A DNA stretch of 64,000 bases, from contig NZ_KQ949027.1 of the NCBI RefSeq assembly GCF_001514285.1, forward strand, positions 186,001 to 250,000, given 5' to 3'. The notes beneath the pieces were generated by a model. The model was not told the DNA's origin and did no database searches. It saw only the letters and a program-made list of their open reading frames with translations. How positions within the stretch are numbered: position 1 is the first letter of the stretch; each line of letters opens with the position of its first letter. Positions 16,915 to 24,514 of the stretch are shown piece by piece. The stretch is from Streptomyces sp. DSM 15324. Its GTDB lineage: Bacteria > Actinomycetota > Actinomycetes > Streptomycetales > Streptomycetaceae. The position numbers were made by a program, and so were the translations under genes.

Positions 16915-17235
16915 GTGCCGACCTACCAGTACCAGTGCACCGAGTGCGGCGAGGGCCTCGAGGCGGTGCAGAAGTTCACCGACGACGCGCTGACCGAGTG
17001 CCCCCAGTGCGGTGGCCGCCTCAAGAAGGTGTTCTCCGCGGTCGGCATCGTCTTCAAGGGCTCCGGTTTCTACCGCAACGACAGCCGTGGCTCCTCGTCG
17101 AGCAGTTCGCCGGCCTCGTCGAAGCCGTCGACGTCCTCGTCGTCCTCCACGGACTCCTCGTCCTCCTCCTCTTCGTCGTCCTCCTCGGAGTCGAAGTCGA
17201 GTTCGGGCACTTCGGCGGGCACCTCCGCCGCGTAA
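16915..17235 (+). CDS. FmdB-family zinc ribbon with disordered Ser tail (Ruc-like)
   Basis: 106 residues. The N-terminal ~50 form an FmdB zinc ribbon with two Cys pairs (QCTECGEG and CPQCGGRL). The rest is almost only Ser with Thr, Lys and Glu, and so disordered. Established knowledge: M. tuberculosis Rv0991c (Ruc) has this same plan, is an oxidation-activated chaperone and is repressed by HrcA. The CIRCE site immediately upstream makes the same role very likely here. GTG start with AGGAGGA at the usual distance. Confidence 0.9.
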   Translation: MPTYQYQCTECGEGLEAVQKFTDDALTECPQCGGRLKKVFSAVGIVFKGSGFYRNDSRGSSSSSSPASSKPSTSSSSSTDSSSSSSSSSSSESKSSSGTSAGTSAA

Positions 17236-17244
17236 GGCCACCTC

Positions 17245-17282
17245 CCGAGGACCCGGTCGTCGTACGACGACCGGGTCCTCGG
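17245..17282 (+). terminator. 38-bp perfect palindrome with T-run
   Basis: 18-base arms starting CCGAGGACCCGGTCG around a TA centre, followed by TGTTTT. It ends the zinc-ribbon transcript and isolates the CIRCE-controlled gene from mtnP. Confidence 0.92.
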
Positions 17283-17335
17283 TGTTTTCACGATCGAGAG
17301 CTGACCGTGTTCGATTTCCGGCTACTGTGCTGGTC

Positions 17336-18169
17336 ATGGCGAACGCAGAGATCGGCGTCATCGGTGGCTCGGGCTTCTACTCGTTCCTCGACGACGTGAC
17401 AGAGATCCAGGTGGACACCCCCTACGGGGCGCCCAGCGACTCCCTCTTCCTCGGCGAGATCGCCGGGCGACGGGTCGCCTTCCTGCCCCGGCACGGGCGG
17501 GGGCATCACCTGCCGCCCCACCGGATCAACTACCGGGCCAACCTGTGGGCGCTGCGTTCCGTGGGGGCGCGCCAGGTTCTGGGCCCGTGCGCCGTTGGCG
17601 GGCTGCGCCCCGAGTACGGGCCGGGCACGCTGCTGGTGCCCGATCAGCTGGTCGACCGTACGAAATCCCGGGTGGGCACCTACTTCGACGGACTGCCGCT
17701 GCCCGACGGCACAGTGCCCAACGTGGTGCACGTGTCACTGGCCGACCCCTACTGCCCCACCGGGCGCGCGGCCGCGCTCAAGGCGGCTCGCGGACGGGAG
17801 TGGGAGCCGGTGGACGGCGGGGCTCTGGTTGTGATCGAGGGGCCCCGGTTCTCCACGCGCGCCGAGTCGTTGTGGCACCAGGCACAGGGCTGGTCGGTGG
17901 TGGGCATGACAGGCCACCCGGAGGCGGCGCTCGCCCGTGAACTGGAGCTGTGCTACACGTCGTTGAACCTGGTCACCGACCTGGATGCCGGCGCCGAGTC
18001 CGGTGAGGGCGTGTCGCACGAAGAGGTGCTGACCGTGTTCGCGGCGAACGTGGACCGGCTCCGGGGCGTGCTGTTCGACGCGGTGGCCGCGCTACCGCCG
18101 AACGAGGGGCGGGACTGCACCTGCGGGAAGGCGTTGGGCGGTATGGATCCGGGCTTCGAGCTGCCGTAG
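17336..18169 (+). CDS. mtnP: S-methyl-5'-thioadenosine phosphorylase
   Basis: 277 residues. Splits methylthioadenosine with phosphate to adenine and methylthioribose-1-phosphate, the first salvage step. Seen: IGVIGGSGFYSFLDD, FLPRHGRGHHLPPHRINYRA, IEGPRFSTRAESLW (phosphate and sugar contacts) and GMTGHPEAALARELELCYTS. The Cys-rich DCTCGKAL tail is typical of actinobacterial members. ATG 17336. Confidence 0.93.
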   Translation: MANAEIGVIGGSGFYSFLDDVTEIQVDTPYGAPSDSLFLGEIAGRRVAFLPRHGRGHHLPPHRINYRANLWALRSVGARQVLGPCAVGGLRPEYGPGTLLVPDQLVDRTKSRVGTYFDGLPLPDGTVPNVVHVSLADPYCPTGRAAALKAARGREWEPVDGGALVVIEGPRFSTRAESLWHQAQGWSVVGMTGHPEAALARELELCYTSLNLVTDLDAGAESGEGVSHEEVLTVFAANVDRLRGVLFDAVAALPPNEGRDCTCGKALGGMDPGFELP

Positions 18170-18254
18170 CGGAACGCATCGTTCGGGTGGCGGATTTTTC
18201 CACAATCCGTGGATGATCCACCGGCTTCGGCGGGCGGCTGCGTGAGCGGGCATC

Positions 18255-18914
18255 GTGGCCTGGCTGACCGTTCCCTCGTCGCAGGCGGTGATCCCGTTGT
18301 CGCAGTTCTCTTCCTCTCCTTCCGCTTCCTCCCCTTCCTCCTCTTCCTCTCCCGCCCACCCGGTACCTCCGCCGTGCGAGGTGCCGCAGTTCGCTCCGGT
18401 GCGGGTCAAGGGCGGGTGGTGTCTGCTGCGCCGGCTCGTGCGGAACCGGCAGCGTGCCGTGGCGCTGGGTCTGGCCGTCACCGCCGCCGCGCTCGTGGCG
18501 GCGGGACCCAGGGGCGGCGAGCCGGCTCCGGCGCGCGGGCATCCGGACGGCGACGCATCCGTCCGTGCGCGCTCCACGGCGGGCGAGCCCGTCCGCGGGC
18601 GCCCAGCCCACGTGGAGGTAAAGGTGACGGCGCCGGTGCGGATCGCGGACGCGGCGACCGTCCGGCTGCTGCGGCCCGGTGACCGGGTCGACGTCATCGC
18701 CGTACCCACAGAAGGCCCCATGGCGGCTGACGCAGAGGCGCGAGTGGTCGCGCGCGGGGCGCGCGTGACGAAGGTGCCCGAGCCCGTGGACCCTTCCACG
18801 GTCACCGACGACGGTGGCGGAGGAGCGCTGGTTGTGCTGTCGGTGTCCCGCTCGACCGCGACGCGCCTGGCGGGCGCGAGCGCATCGTCCCGGCTGGCGG
18901 TGACCTTGTGGTGA
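18255..18914 (+). CDS. RcpC/CpaB-like SAF-domain protein
   Basis: 219 residues. A membrane segment (ALGLAVTAAALVAAGP) follows a Ser/Pro-rich N-terminus. Outside it a SAF-like domain (VEVKVTAPVRIADAATVRLL-RPGDRVDVIAV) and a C-terminal piece (ALVVLSVSRSTATRLAGA) match the plan of CpaB/RcpC Flp-pilus assembly proteins. No other pilus gene is adjacent, so its role in Streptomyces is open. GTG start. Confidence 0.7.
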   Translation: MAWLTVPSSQAVIPLSQFSSSPSASSPSSSSSPAHPVPPPCEVPQFAPVRVKGGWCLLRRLVRNRQRAVALGLAVTAAALVAAGPRGGEPAPARGHPDGDASVRARSTAGEPVRGRPAHVEVKVTAPVRIADAATVRLLRPGDRVDVIAVPTEGPMAADAEARVVARGARVTKVPEPVDPSTVTDDGGGGALVVLSVSRSTATRLAGASASSRLAVTLW

Positions 18915-19052
18915 AGAAGAAGTCAAGTCCTTCGTTGGGGCTACCGGACGGGGCACGTGTGGCTCAGGGTGACGTAGGTTGCGGAGCTGTTCGTTCCACG
19001 ACTTGTGTCACCTCGTGTGCCACAAAGCGTCCACACAAGGAGAGTCCCCGCG

Positions 19053-19529
19053 GTGAGCAAGAACCAGAATCCGAGCATCTGGCACGGCTTCAAGGCCTTC
19101 CTGATGCGAGGGAACGTCGTCGATCTGGCCGTCGCGGTGGTGATCGGCGCGGCCTTCACGAACATCGTGAACTCGGTGGTGAAGGGCATCATCAACCCGC
19201 TGGTCGGCGCGATCGGGACGAAGAGCCTGGACAGCTACAGCTCCTGCCTGGAAGATCCGTGCAAGGTCGCGGCGGACGGGACGGTGACGAGCGGTGTGCC
19301 GATCCTGTGGGGCGCCGTCCTCGGTGCGGCGCTGAACTTCGTGATCACCGCGGCGGTGGTCTACTTCCTGATGGTGCTGCCGATGGCGAAGTACCTGGCG
19401 CGGGTGGAGGCCCGCAGGAAGGCGCGCGAGGGCACGCGGGAGGTCATCGACGTGACCGAGCTGGAGGTGCTGAAGGAGATCCGCGACGTGATGGTGGCGC
19501 AGCGGGGTCCGGGGTCCGTCGGGCGGTAG
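19053..19529 (+). CDS. mscL: Large-conductance mechanosensitive channel
   Basis: 158 residues. Opens under membrane tension to release solutes after osmotic downshock. GFKAFLMRGNVVDLAVAVVIG is the conserved N-terminal helix and TM1, and ITAAVVYFLMVLPMAKYLAR is TM2; a cytoplasmic helix bundle follows. The periplasmic loop has two Cys (SSCLEDPCK). GTG 19053 has AAGGAGA upstream. Confidence 0.95.
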   Translation: MSKNQNPSIWHGFKAFLMRGNVVDLAVAVVIGAAFTNIVNSVVKGIINPLVGAIGTKSLDSYSSCLEDPCKVAADGTVTSGVPILWGAVLGAALNFVITAAVVYFLMVLPMAKYLARVEARRKAREGTREVIDVTELEVLKEIRDVMVAQRGPGSVGR

Positions 19530-19581
19530 TCGCCGTTTACCGGAGGCTGTGCGGCACCGTCCGGACGGCGCGCGGGACGGT

Positions 19582-19764
19582 TCAGAGGTGGTGGGGCGGC
19601 TTCTCGTCCAGGAAGCGCCTGAGGTCGGCCGCGCTGTCGCCGGACGAGGTGGGACGCTCGCCCCAGCCTCCGTCGGTGTCGTCCGAGGACTGCTGGTCCA
19701 GCGGGTCGTCGAAGGACAGCGCGGCCTTCGGGTCGCGCGGCTCGGGGGCGGTCGGGGTGCTCAT
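19582..19764 (-). CDS. Small conserved acidic protein, unknown function
   Basis: 60 residues, soluble, acidic, no Cys: it begins MSTPTAPEPRDPKAALSFDD and ends in DLRRFLDEKPPHHL. I know no function. The clean ATG, high third-position GC and position in the core gene order (mscL-this-ltrA) support a real gene. Confidence 0.6.
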   Translation of the reverse strand: MSTPTAPEPRDPKAALSFDDPLDQQSSDDTDGGWGERPTSSGDSAADLRRFLDEKPPHHL

Positions 19765-19826
19765 GCCTCCAGGGTACGTCTCCCCCGGTCAGGACTTTTC
19801 GGCGCGCATCTGCTGTGCTGTGGCTC

Positions 19827-21041
19827 ATGACGTCCAGTACTGCTCGCGATCACGCGAGACCGCTGCGCAGGCTCACCGCGCGGGGGCGCGGGGAGGCGCA
19901 CCGGGTCGCCTCCCCGCTCGAACTCTTCTTCGACCTGTGTTTCGTGGTTGCCGTTGCCCAGGCGGGCGTGCAACTGGTGCACGCGGTGGCCGAGTCCCAT
20001 GCGGGGGAGGGCGTCCTCAACTACGCGATGGTGTTCTTCGCCATCTGGTGGGCGTGGATGAACTTCACGTGGTTCGCGTCGGCGTACGACAACGACGACG
20101 TGCTGTACCGGGTGGTCACGCTGGTGCAGATCGCCGGGGTGCTGGTGCTGGCGGCGGGCGTGTCGCGGGCGTTCGAGGACCACGACTTCGTGGTCGTCTG
20201 GTTGGGCTACGTGATCATGAGGTTCGCGCTGAGCTGGCAGTGGCTGCGCGTCGCGTGGTCGGCCGAGGGCCCGGAGCGGACGATGGCACTGCGGTACGCC
20301 GGGGGCGTGCTGCTGTGCCAGGTGGGCTGGGCGGGGCTGTTGGTCCTGCCGGAGGGCGGCAGGGTCTGGCTGTTCCTGGTGATGGCGGTGCTCGAGATGT
20401 GCGTGCCGGTGTACGCGGAGAAGGACCATCCGACGACCTGGCATCCGCATCACATCGCGGAGCGGTTCGGGCTGTTCACGATCATCGTGCTGGGCGAGAC
20501 GATCGCGGCGGCCACGGTCGCAGTGAAGTCGGCCGTCGACGAGAGCGACGCGCTGGGCGAGCTGCTGCCGATCGCGGTGGGTGGTCTGCTGATCGTCTTC
20601 GCCGCGTGGTGGATCTACTTCGTGGTGCCCATCCACGGGCATCTGCGGTCCAACCAGCAGTCGTTCGTGTGGGGTTACGGTCACTATTTCGTGTTCGCCT
20701 CTGCCGCGGCGATCGGTGCGGGCCTGGAGGTGGCGGTGGAGCAGGCCGCCGGCAAGGCGCACCTGTCGACGCCGGCCGCGTCGGCGGCGGTGACACTGCC
20801 CACGGCGCTGTATCTGCTGACGGTCTGGGCGCTGCACGCCCGACACTTCAAGGTGGGTCTGGCCCAGCAGTTGGTGCTGCCCGGCGCCGCGCTGCTGGTG
20901 ATCTGCTGCACCTTCCTCGGCGACTGGGCGGTCCTCGCGGCCGGCCTGGTGGCGGCGCTGACGGTGGCGACGGGGACGACGCTGACGGCGCGCGCGGCCG
21001 TGCGGGAGAGCGCGGCGGACGGGGCGGGCCGAGCGGGATAG
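19827..21041 (+). CDS. ltrA: Low temperature requirement protein A family
   Basis: 404 residues, about 10 membrane segments. Family motifs: SPLELFFDLCFVVAVAQ at the start of TM1, IWWAWMNFTWFASAYDNDD, HIAERFGLFTIIVLGETIAA and WWIYF. LtrA was named from cold growth in Listeria; the biochemical role is unknown. ATG 19827. Confidence 0.88.
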   Translation: MTSSTARDHARPLRRLTARGRGEAHRVASPLELFFDLCFVVAVAQAGVQLVHAVAESHAGEGVLNYAMVFFAIWWAWMNFTWFASAYDNDDVLYRVVTLVQIAGVLVLAAGVSRAFEDHDFVVVWLGYVIMRFALSWQWLRVAWSAEGPERTMALRYAGGVLLCQVGWAGLLVLPEGGRVWLFLVMAVLEMCVPVYAEKDHPTTWHPHHIAERFGLFTIIVLGETIAAATVAVKSAVDESDALGELLPIAVGGLLIVFAAWWIYFVVPIHGHLRSNQQSFVWGYGHYFVFASAAAIGAGLEVAVEQAAGKAHLSTPAASAAVTLPTALYLLTVWALHARHFKVGLAQQLVLPGAALLVICCTFLGDWAVLAAGLVAALTVATGTTLTARAAVRESAADGAGRAG

Positions 21042-21077
21042 CCGTACCGGGGCCGGGGCTGGGCGAGACTGGCGGTC

Positions 21078-22103
21078 ATGACAGTTGACGCTCTGACGGA
21101 TGTCGCGGGCGTACGGGTGGGGCATGCCACCCGCGTCGGCGACGGTTGGCTCACGGGCACCACGGTCGTGCTGGCGCCGGAGGGCGGCGCCGTGGCCGCC
21201 GTGGACGTGCGCGGGGGTGGTCCCGGCACCAAGGAGACCGATGCCCTCGATCCGCGCAATGTGGTGCAGCGGGTGGACGCGATCGTTCTGACCGGCGGGA
21301 GTGCGTACGGGCTGGACGCGGCGTCGGGGGTGATGGCCTGGCTGGAGGAGCGGGGGCGCGGGGTGCCCGTGGGGGCGGATCCCGGCCAGGTGGTGCCGGT
21401 GGTGCCCGCCGCCTGTGTCTTCGACCTGGGGCGGGGCGGTGACTTCCGGGCCCGGCCGGACGCGGAGCTCGGGCGGACCGCGGTCGAGGCGGCTGCCGCG
21501 AGCGCGCCGGGGGCGCCGGTGCCGGAGGGGTGCGTGGGGGCCGGGACCGGTGCGGCGGTCGGGGCGATGAAGGGTGGGGTCGGCAGTGCGAGTGTCGTCC
21601 TCGGCTCGGGGATCACGGTGGCGGCGCTGGTGGTGGCCAACGCGGTCGGGTCGGTGACGGATCCCGGGACGGGGGTGCTGTACGGGGAGTTGTTCCAGGG
21701 GCGGGTGGAGTATCCCGAGGCACGTGTGCACGAGGTGGCGCGTCGGCGGCTCGCCGAGAGCGCCGCGCGCAACGCCCCTCCCCCGCTGAACACGACGCTC
21801 GCGGTGGTCGCCACCGACGCGGAGTTGACGAAGGCGCAGGCGCAGAAGCTGGCGGGTACGGCGCACGACGGGATCGCGCGCGCGGTGCGTCCGGTGCATC
21901 TGCTGCATGACGGCGACACGGTGTTCACCCTGGCCACGGGGGGCCGGCCGCTCTCCCCCGCGCATCCCCTGGCCCTGAACGACATCCTCGCGGCGGGCGC
22001 CGAGGTGGTGACGCGGGCGATCGTACGGGCCGTGCGGGCCGCCGAGTCGGTGGAGGGGGCGGGCGGGGCCTGGCCGTCGTACCGGGAGTTGTACGGGGGC
22101 TGA
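21078..22103 (+). CDS. P1/S58 family N-terminal-nucleophile peptidase
   Basis: 341 residues. Family core: VAGVRVGHATRVGDGWLTGT, VDVRGGGPGTKETD, VLTGGSAYGLDAASGVM, and GAGTGAAVGAMKGGVGSAS. The self-cleavage site expected before the nucleophile Thr appears as PPPLNTTLAVVATD. Members include DmpA aminopeptidases and the nylon-oligomer hydrolase NylC, which cuts between Asn and Thr at this place. The natural substrate is unknown. Confidence 0.85.
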   Translation: MTVDALTDVAGVRVGHATRVGDGWLTGTTVVLAPEGGAVAAVDVRGGGPGTKETDALDPRNVVQRVDAIVLTGGSAYGLDAASGVMAWLEERGRGVPVGADPGQVVPVVPAACVFDLGRGGDFRARPDAELGRTAVEAAAASAPGAPVPEGCVGAGTGAAVGAMKGGVGSASVVLGSGITVAALVVANAVGSVTDPGTGVLYGELFQGRVEYPEARVHEVARRRLAESAARNAPPPLNTTLAVVATDAELTKAQAQKLAGTAHDGIARAVRPVHLLHDGDTVFTLATGGRPLSPAHPLALNDILAAGAEVVTRAIVRAVRAAESVEGAGGAWPSYRELYGG

Positions 22104-22160
22104 GGGGCCGGCGGCGGGGTCATTGTCTTGGTTCTGTCACGTCATCGCGTTCATTGGACC

Positions 22161-22196
22161 AAGGAGGGAACCCCGGCGGGTGCCGGGGACCTCCTT
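22161..22196. terminator. Stem-loop between peptidase and transpeptidase genes
   Basis: AAGGAGG pairs with CCTCCTT, and inside CCCCGG pairs with CCGGGG. It ends just before TCTC. It could terminate the S58 peptidase transcript or fold in the leader of the next gene; note that the 5' arm looks like a ribosome site. Confidence 0.6.
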
Positions 22197-22228
22197 TCTC
22201 ACGTACTGGAGCGGATCACGCACATCAC

Positions 22229-23473
22229 ATGAAGCTGGAGCAGCCCGTGACAACGCCGGACATAGCAGCGCGGCGCGTACTGGGAGCCTGTGCCGTCCTG
22301 GTGGTCGGCGCCCTGACCCTGACCGCCTGTGGGGGGAGCGCCGACGCCAAGAGCGGTGACGACGGCAAGGGCGGTAAGGGGACCTCGCCCAAGACGTCCA
22401 CCGCGAAGATCGTCATCTCGGCCAAGGACGGCTCGACGGGGGCGTCCATCAACACGACCGGGGTGAAGGTCAGTGACGGGCGGCTGACCGAGGTGAAGAT
22501 GACGGTGGCCGGTACGGCGCAGGTCGTCGGGGGCACACTGTCGGCCGACGGCAGCAGCTGGAAGCCGAAGGAGCAGTTGGAGCGCGGCACGAAGTACGAG
22601 ATATCGGCGACCGCGAAGGACGGGAGCGGCAAGGTCGCCGCCGCCAACTCGATCTTCACCACGGTCACTTCGGCGAGCAGTTTCATCGGGACGTACACGC
22701 CGGACGACGGGACGACGGTCGGGGTGGGGATGCCGGTGTCGTTCACGTTCGACAAGGTGATCAGCGACAAGAAGGCCGTGCAGTCGCACATCACGGTGAC
22801 GTCCAGCAGTGGGCAGCAGGTGGTGGGGCACTGGTTCGGGGCTCAGCGGCTCGACTTCCGGCCCCAGGAGTACTGGAAGGCCGGCTCCAAGGTCACGATG
22901 AAGATCGACCTGGACGGCGTCGAGGGCGCGAACGGCGTCTACGGGGTGCAGAAGAAGACGGTCAGTTTCGAGATCGGGCGTTCGCAGGTGTCCACGGTGG
23001 ACGTGAACACGGAGATGATGACGGTCGTGCGGGACGGGCAGGTCCTGCGGAAGGTGCCGATCTCCTCGGGCAGCCCGCAGCACACCACGTACAACGGTCA
23101 GATGGTGATCTCGGAGAAGTTCACGCAGACGCGGATGAACAGCCAGACGGTCGGTCTGGGCGGGGAGTACGACATCCCGGACGTGCCGCATGCGATGCGG
23201 CTGACGACGTCGGGGACGTTCATCCACGGCAACTACTGGTACAACAAGGGGAACCCGCCGTTCGGCCGGACGGGTACGAGCCACGGGTGTGTGGGGCTCG
23301 CGGATGTGCAGGGCGCGCAGGGCGACACGACGGCGAAGTGGTTCTACGACAACTCGCTGATCGGGGACGTCGTGATCGTGAAGAACTCGCCGGACAAGAC
23401 GGTGGCGCCGGACAACGGGCTCAACGGCTGGAACATGTCGTGGGCCGAGTGGACCGCGGGGAGCGCGGCCTGA
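22229..23473 (+). CDS. L,D-transpeptidase lipoprotein (YkuD)
   Basis: 414 residues. Makes 3-3 peptidoglycan crosslinks outside the membrane. A type II signal peptide ends in the lipobox LTAC. Two Ig-like domains (about residues 45-250) precede the YkuD domain with HGNYWYNKGNPPFGR and the catalytic SHGCVGLA. A Trp-rich C-terminal piece (WNMSWAEW) follows. I chose ATG 22229 because the signal peptide then has the right length. Confidence 0.92.
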   Translation: MKLEQPVTTPDIAARRVLGACAVLVVGALTLTACGGSADAKSGDDGKGGKGTSPKTSTAKIVISAKDGSTGASINTTGVKVSDGRLTEVKMTVAGTAQVVGGTLSADGSSWKPKEQLERGTKYEISATAKDGSGKVAAANSIFTTVTSASSFIGTYTPDDGTTVGVGMPVSFTFDKVISDKKAVQSHITVTSSSGQQVVGHWFGAQRLDFRPQEYWKAGSKVTMKIDLDGVEGANGVYGVQKKTVSFEIGRSQVSTVDVNTEMMTVVRDGQVLRKVPISSGSPQHTTYNGQMVISEKFTQTRMNSQTVGLGGEYDIPDVPHAMRLTTSGTFIHGNYWYNKGNPPFGRTGTSHGCVGLADVQGAQGDTTAKWFYDNSLIGDVVIVKNSPDKTVAPDNGLNGWNMSWAEWTAGSAA

Positions 23474-23541
23474 GCGGGGCGGTGCGGATGCCGGTGTTCC
23501 GGGGCAACAGGCCTCCCACCGGGGGTTTCTGAGGGATCGTG

Positions 23542-23570
23542 GGACCGCGCGGGAACTTTTCGCGCGGTCC
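23542..23570 (+). terminator. Terminator after the L,D-transpeptidase gene
   Basis: Arms GGACCGCGCG and CGCGCGGTCC with a nine-base loop, followed by TCGCGTTTTC. Confidence 0.85.
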
Positions 23571-23675
23571 TCGCGTTTTCCCCGACGTAGGTTTCTCGGT
23601 TCCCGGACATGATGTCGGACCGAGGGGCTACGGTATGCACCCACAAGGTGACATGCAGCAACGCCGGGAGAAACC

Positions 23676-24422
23676 TTGAGCGTTCCGTACGAGACCGCAG
23701 CGTACGAACCAGCCGAGTCGCCCGAGTCTCCGGAGGAGCATCTCGCGCGGCTGCTAGGTCGTGCCCTGAACTCGTTCGAGCTGCCGGACGACGTCCTTCG
23801 GCGGCTCGACTGTGCGCTGGCGCACGACAGCTCGCTGCACTCCGCGCATCACAGCGCGGGTCTGCACCGTGAGACCTACCGGCACACCTGGCTGCTGGCC
23901 GACGGGTGTGCTCTGACGCTGTGGGAGCTGGTGCACAACGCCACCCCGGGCAGCGAACCGCAGCATGAGGTGTACGTCGACGAGGAGGAGTTGCGTACGG
24001 CCACCGCGCGGCTGCCGTTGCCGCCGGACGAGCCGGATTTCGAGCTGCCGGTGCTGGCGCCGCTGGAGCCGGTGTCCGCGCCCCGGCACGTGTATGTTCC
24101 GGACGACTCGGCGGACCATGCGCGGCGGCTGCTGCGCCGCGCGGAGAACCCCGACCGGCCGGGTCCGGACACGGCCGAGCTGCTGAGGTCGGCGTTCGCG
24201 CACCAGATCACGCAGGCGTTCGGGCGGCCCTGTCGGGCGGGCCGGGCGGGTCTGGGGTTCTCGCTGTACGAGCACGCGTTCCTGTTGCGTGACGGGCGGG
24301 AGATCTCCCTGTGGGAGGTGGAGCACACGGCGACGCCGGACGGGCGGCACATGTGCGAGGTGTACGAGTCGGAGGCCGAGGCCCGGGAGGCGATGGAGCG
24401 CCGGGCGGCGCAGGTCTTCTGA
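23676..24422 (+). CDS. DUF6227 family protein with internal duplication
   Basis: 248 residues, soluble, function unknown. Two halves resemble each other: HLARLLGRAL...HTWLLADGCALTLWELVHNA and HARRLLRRAE...HAFLLRDGREISLWEVEHTA, each followed by a short acidic stretch (EVYVDEEE, EVYESEAE). TTG start at 23676 behind GGGAG. It belongs to the conserved Streptomyces gene order beside the fructose operon. Confidence 0.75.
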   Translation: MSVPYETAAYEPAESPESPEEHLARLLGRALNSFELPDDVLRRLDCALAHDSSLHSAHHSAGLHRETYRHTWLLADGCALTLWELVHNATPGSEPQHEVYVDEEELRTATARLPLPPDEPDFELPVLAPLEPVSAPRHVYVPDDSADHARRLLRRAENPDRPGPDTAELLRSAFAHQITQAFGRPCRAGRAGLGFSLYEHAFLLRDGREISLWEVEHTATPDGRHMCEVYESEAEAREAMERRAAQVF

Positions 24423-24443
24423 CTCCCGCCGTCGTCTGACGTG

Positions 24444-24489
24444 CAGCGGCCGGTCGCGGCCCCGTCGTGGGGGCTGCGACCGGCCGCTG
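24444..24489. terminator. Bidirectional terminator, 14-bp stem
   Basis: Arms CAGCGGCCGGTCGC and GCGACCGGCCGCTG with an inner GCCCC/GGGG pair, between the convergent DUF6227 gene and fruA. Confidence 0.85.
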
Positions 24490-24514
24490 GTGCAGGTGGC
24501 GCGGGGCCGGTGGG

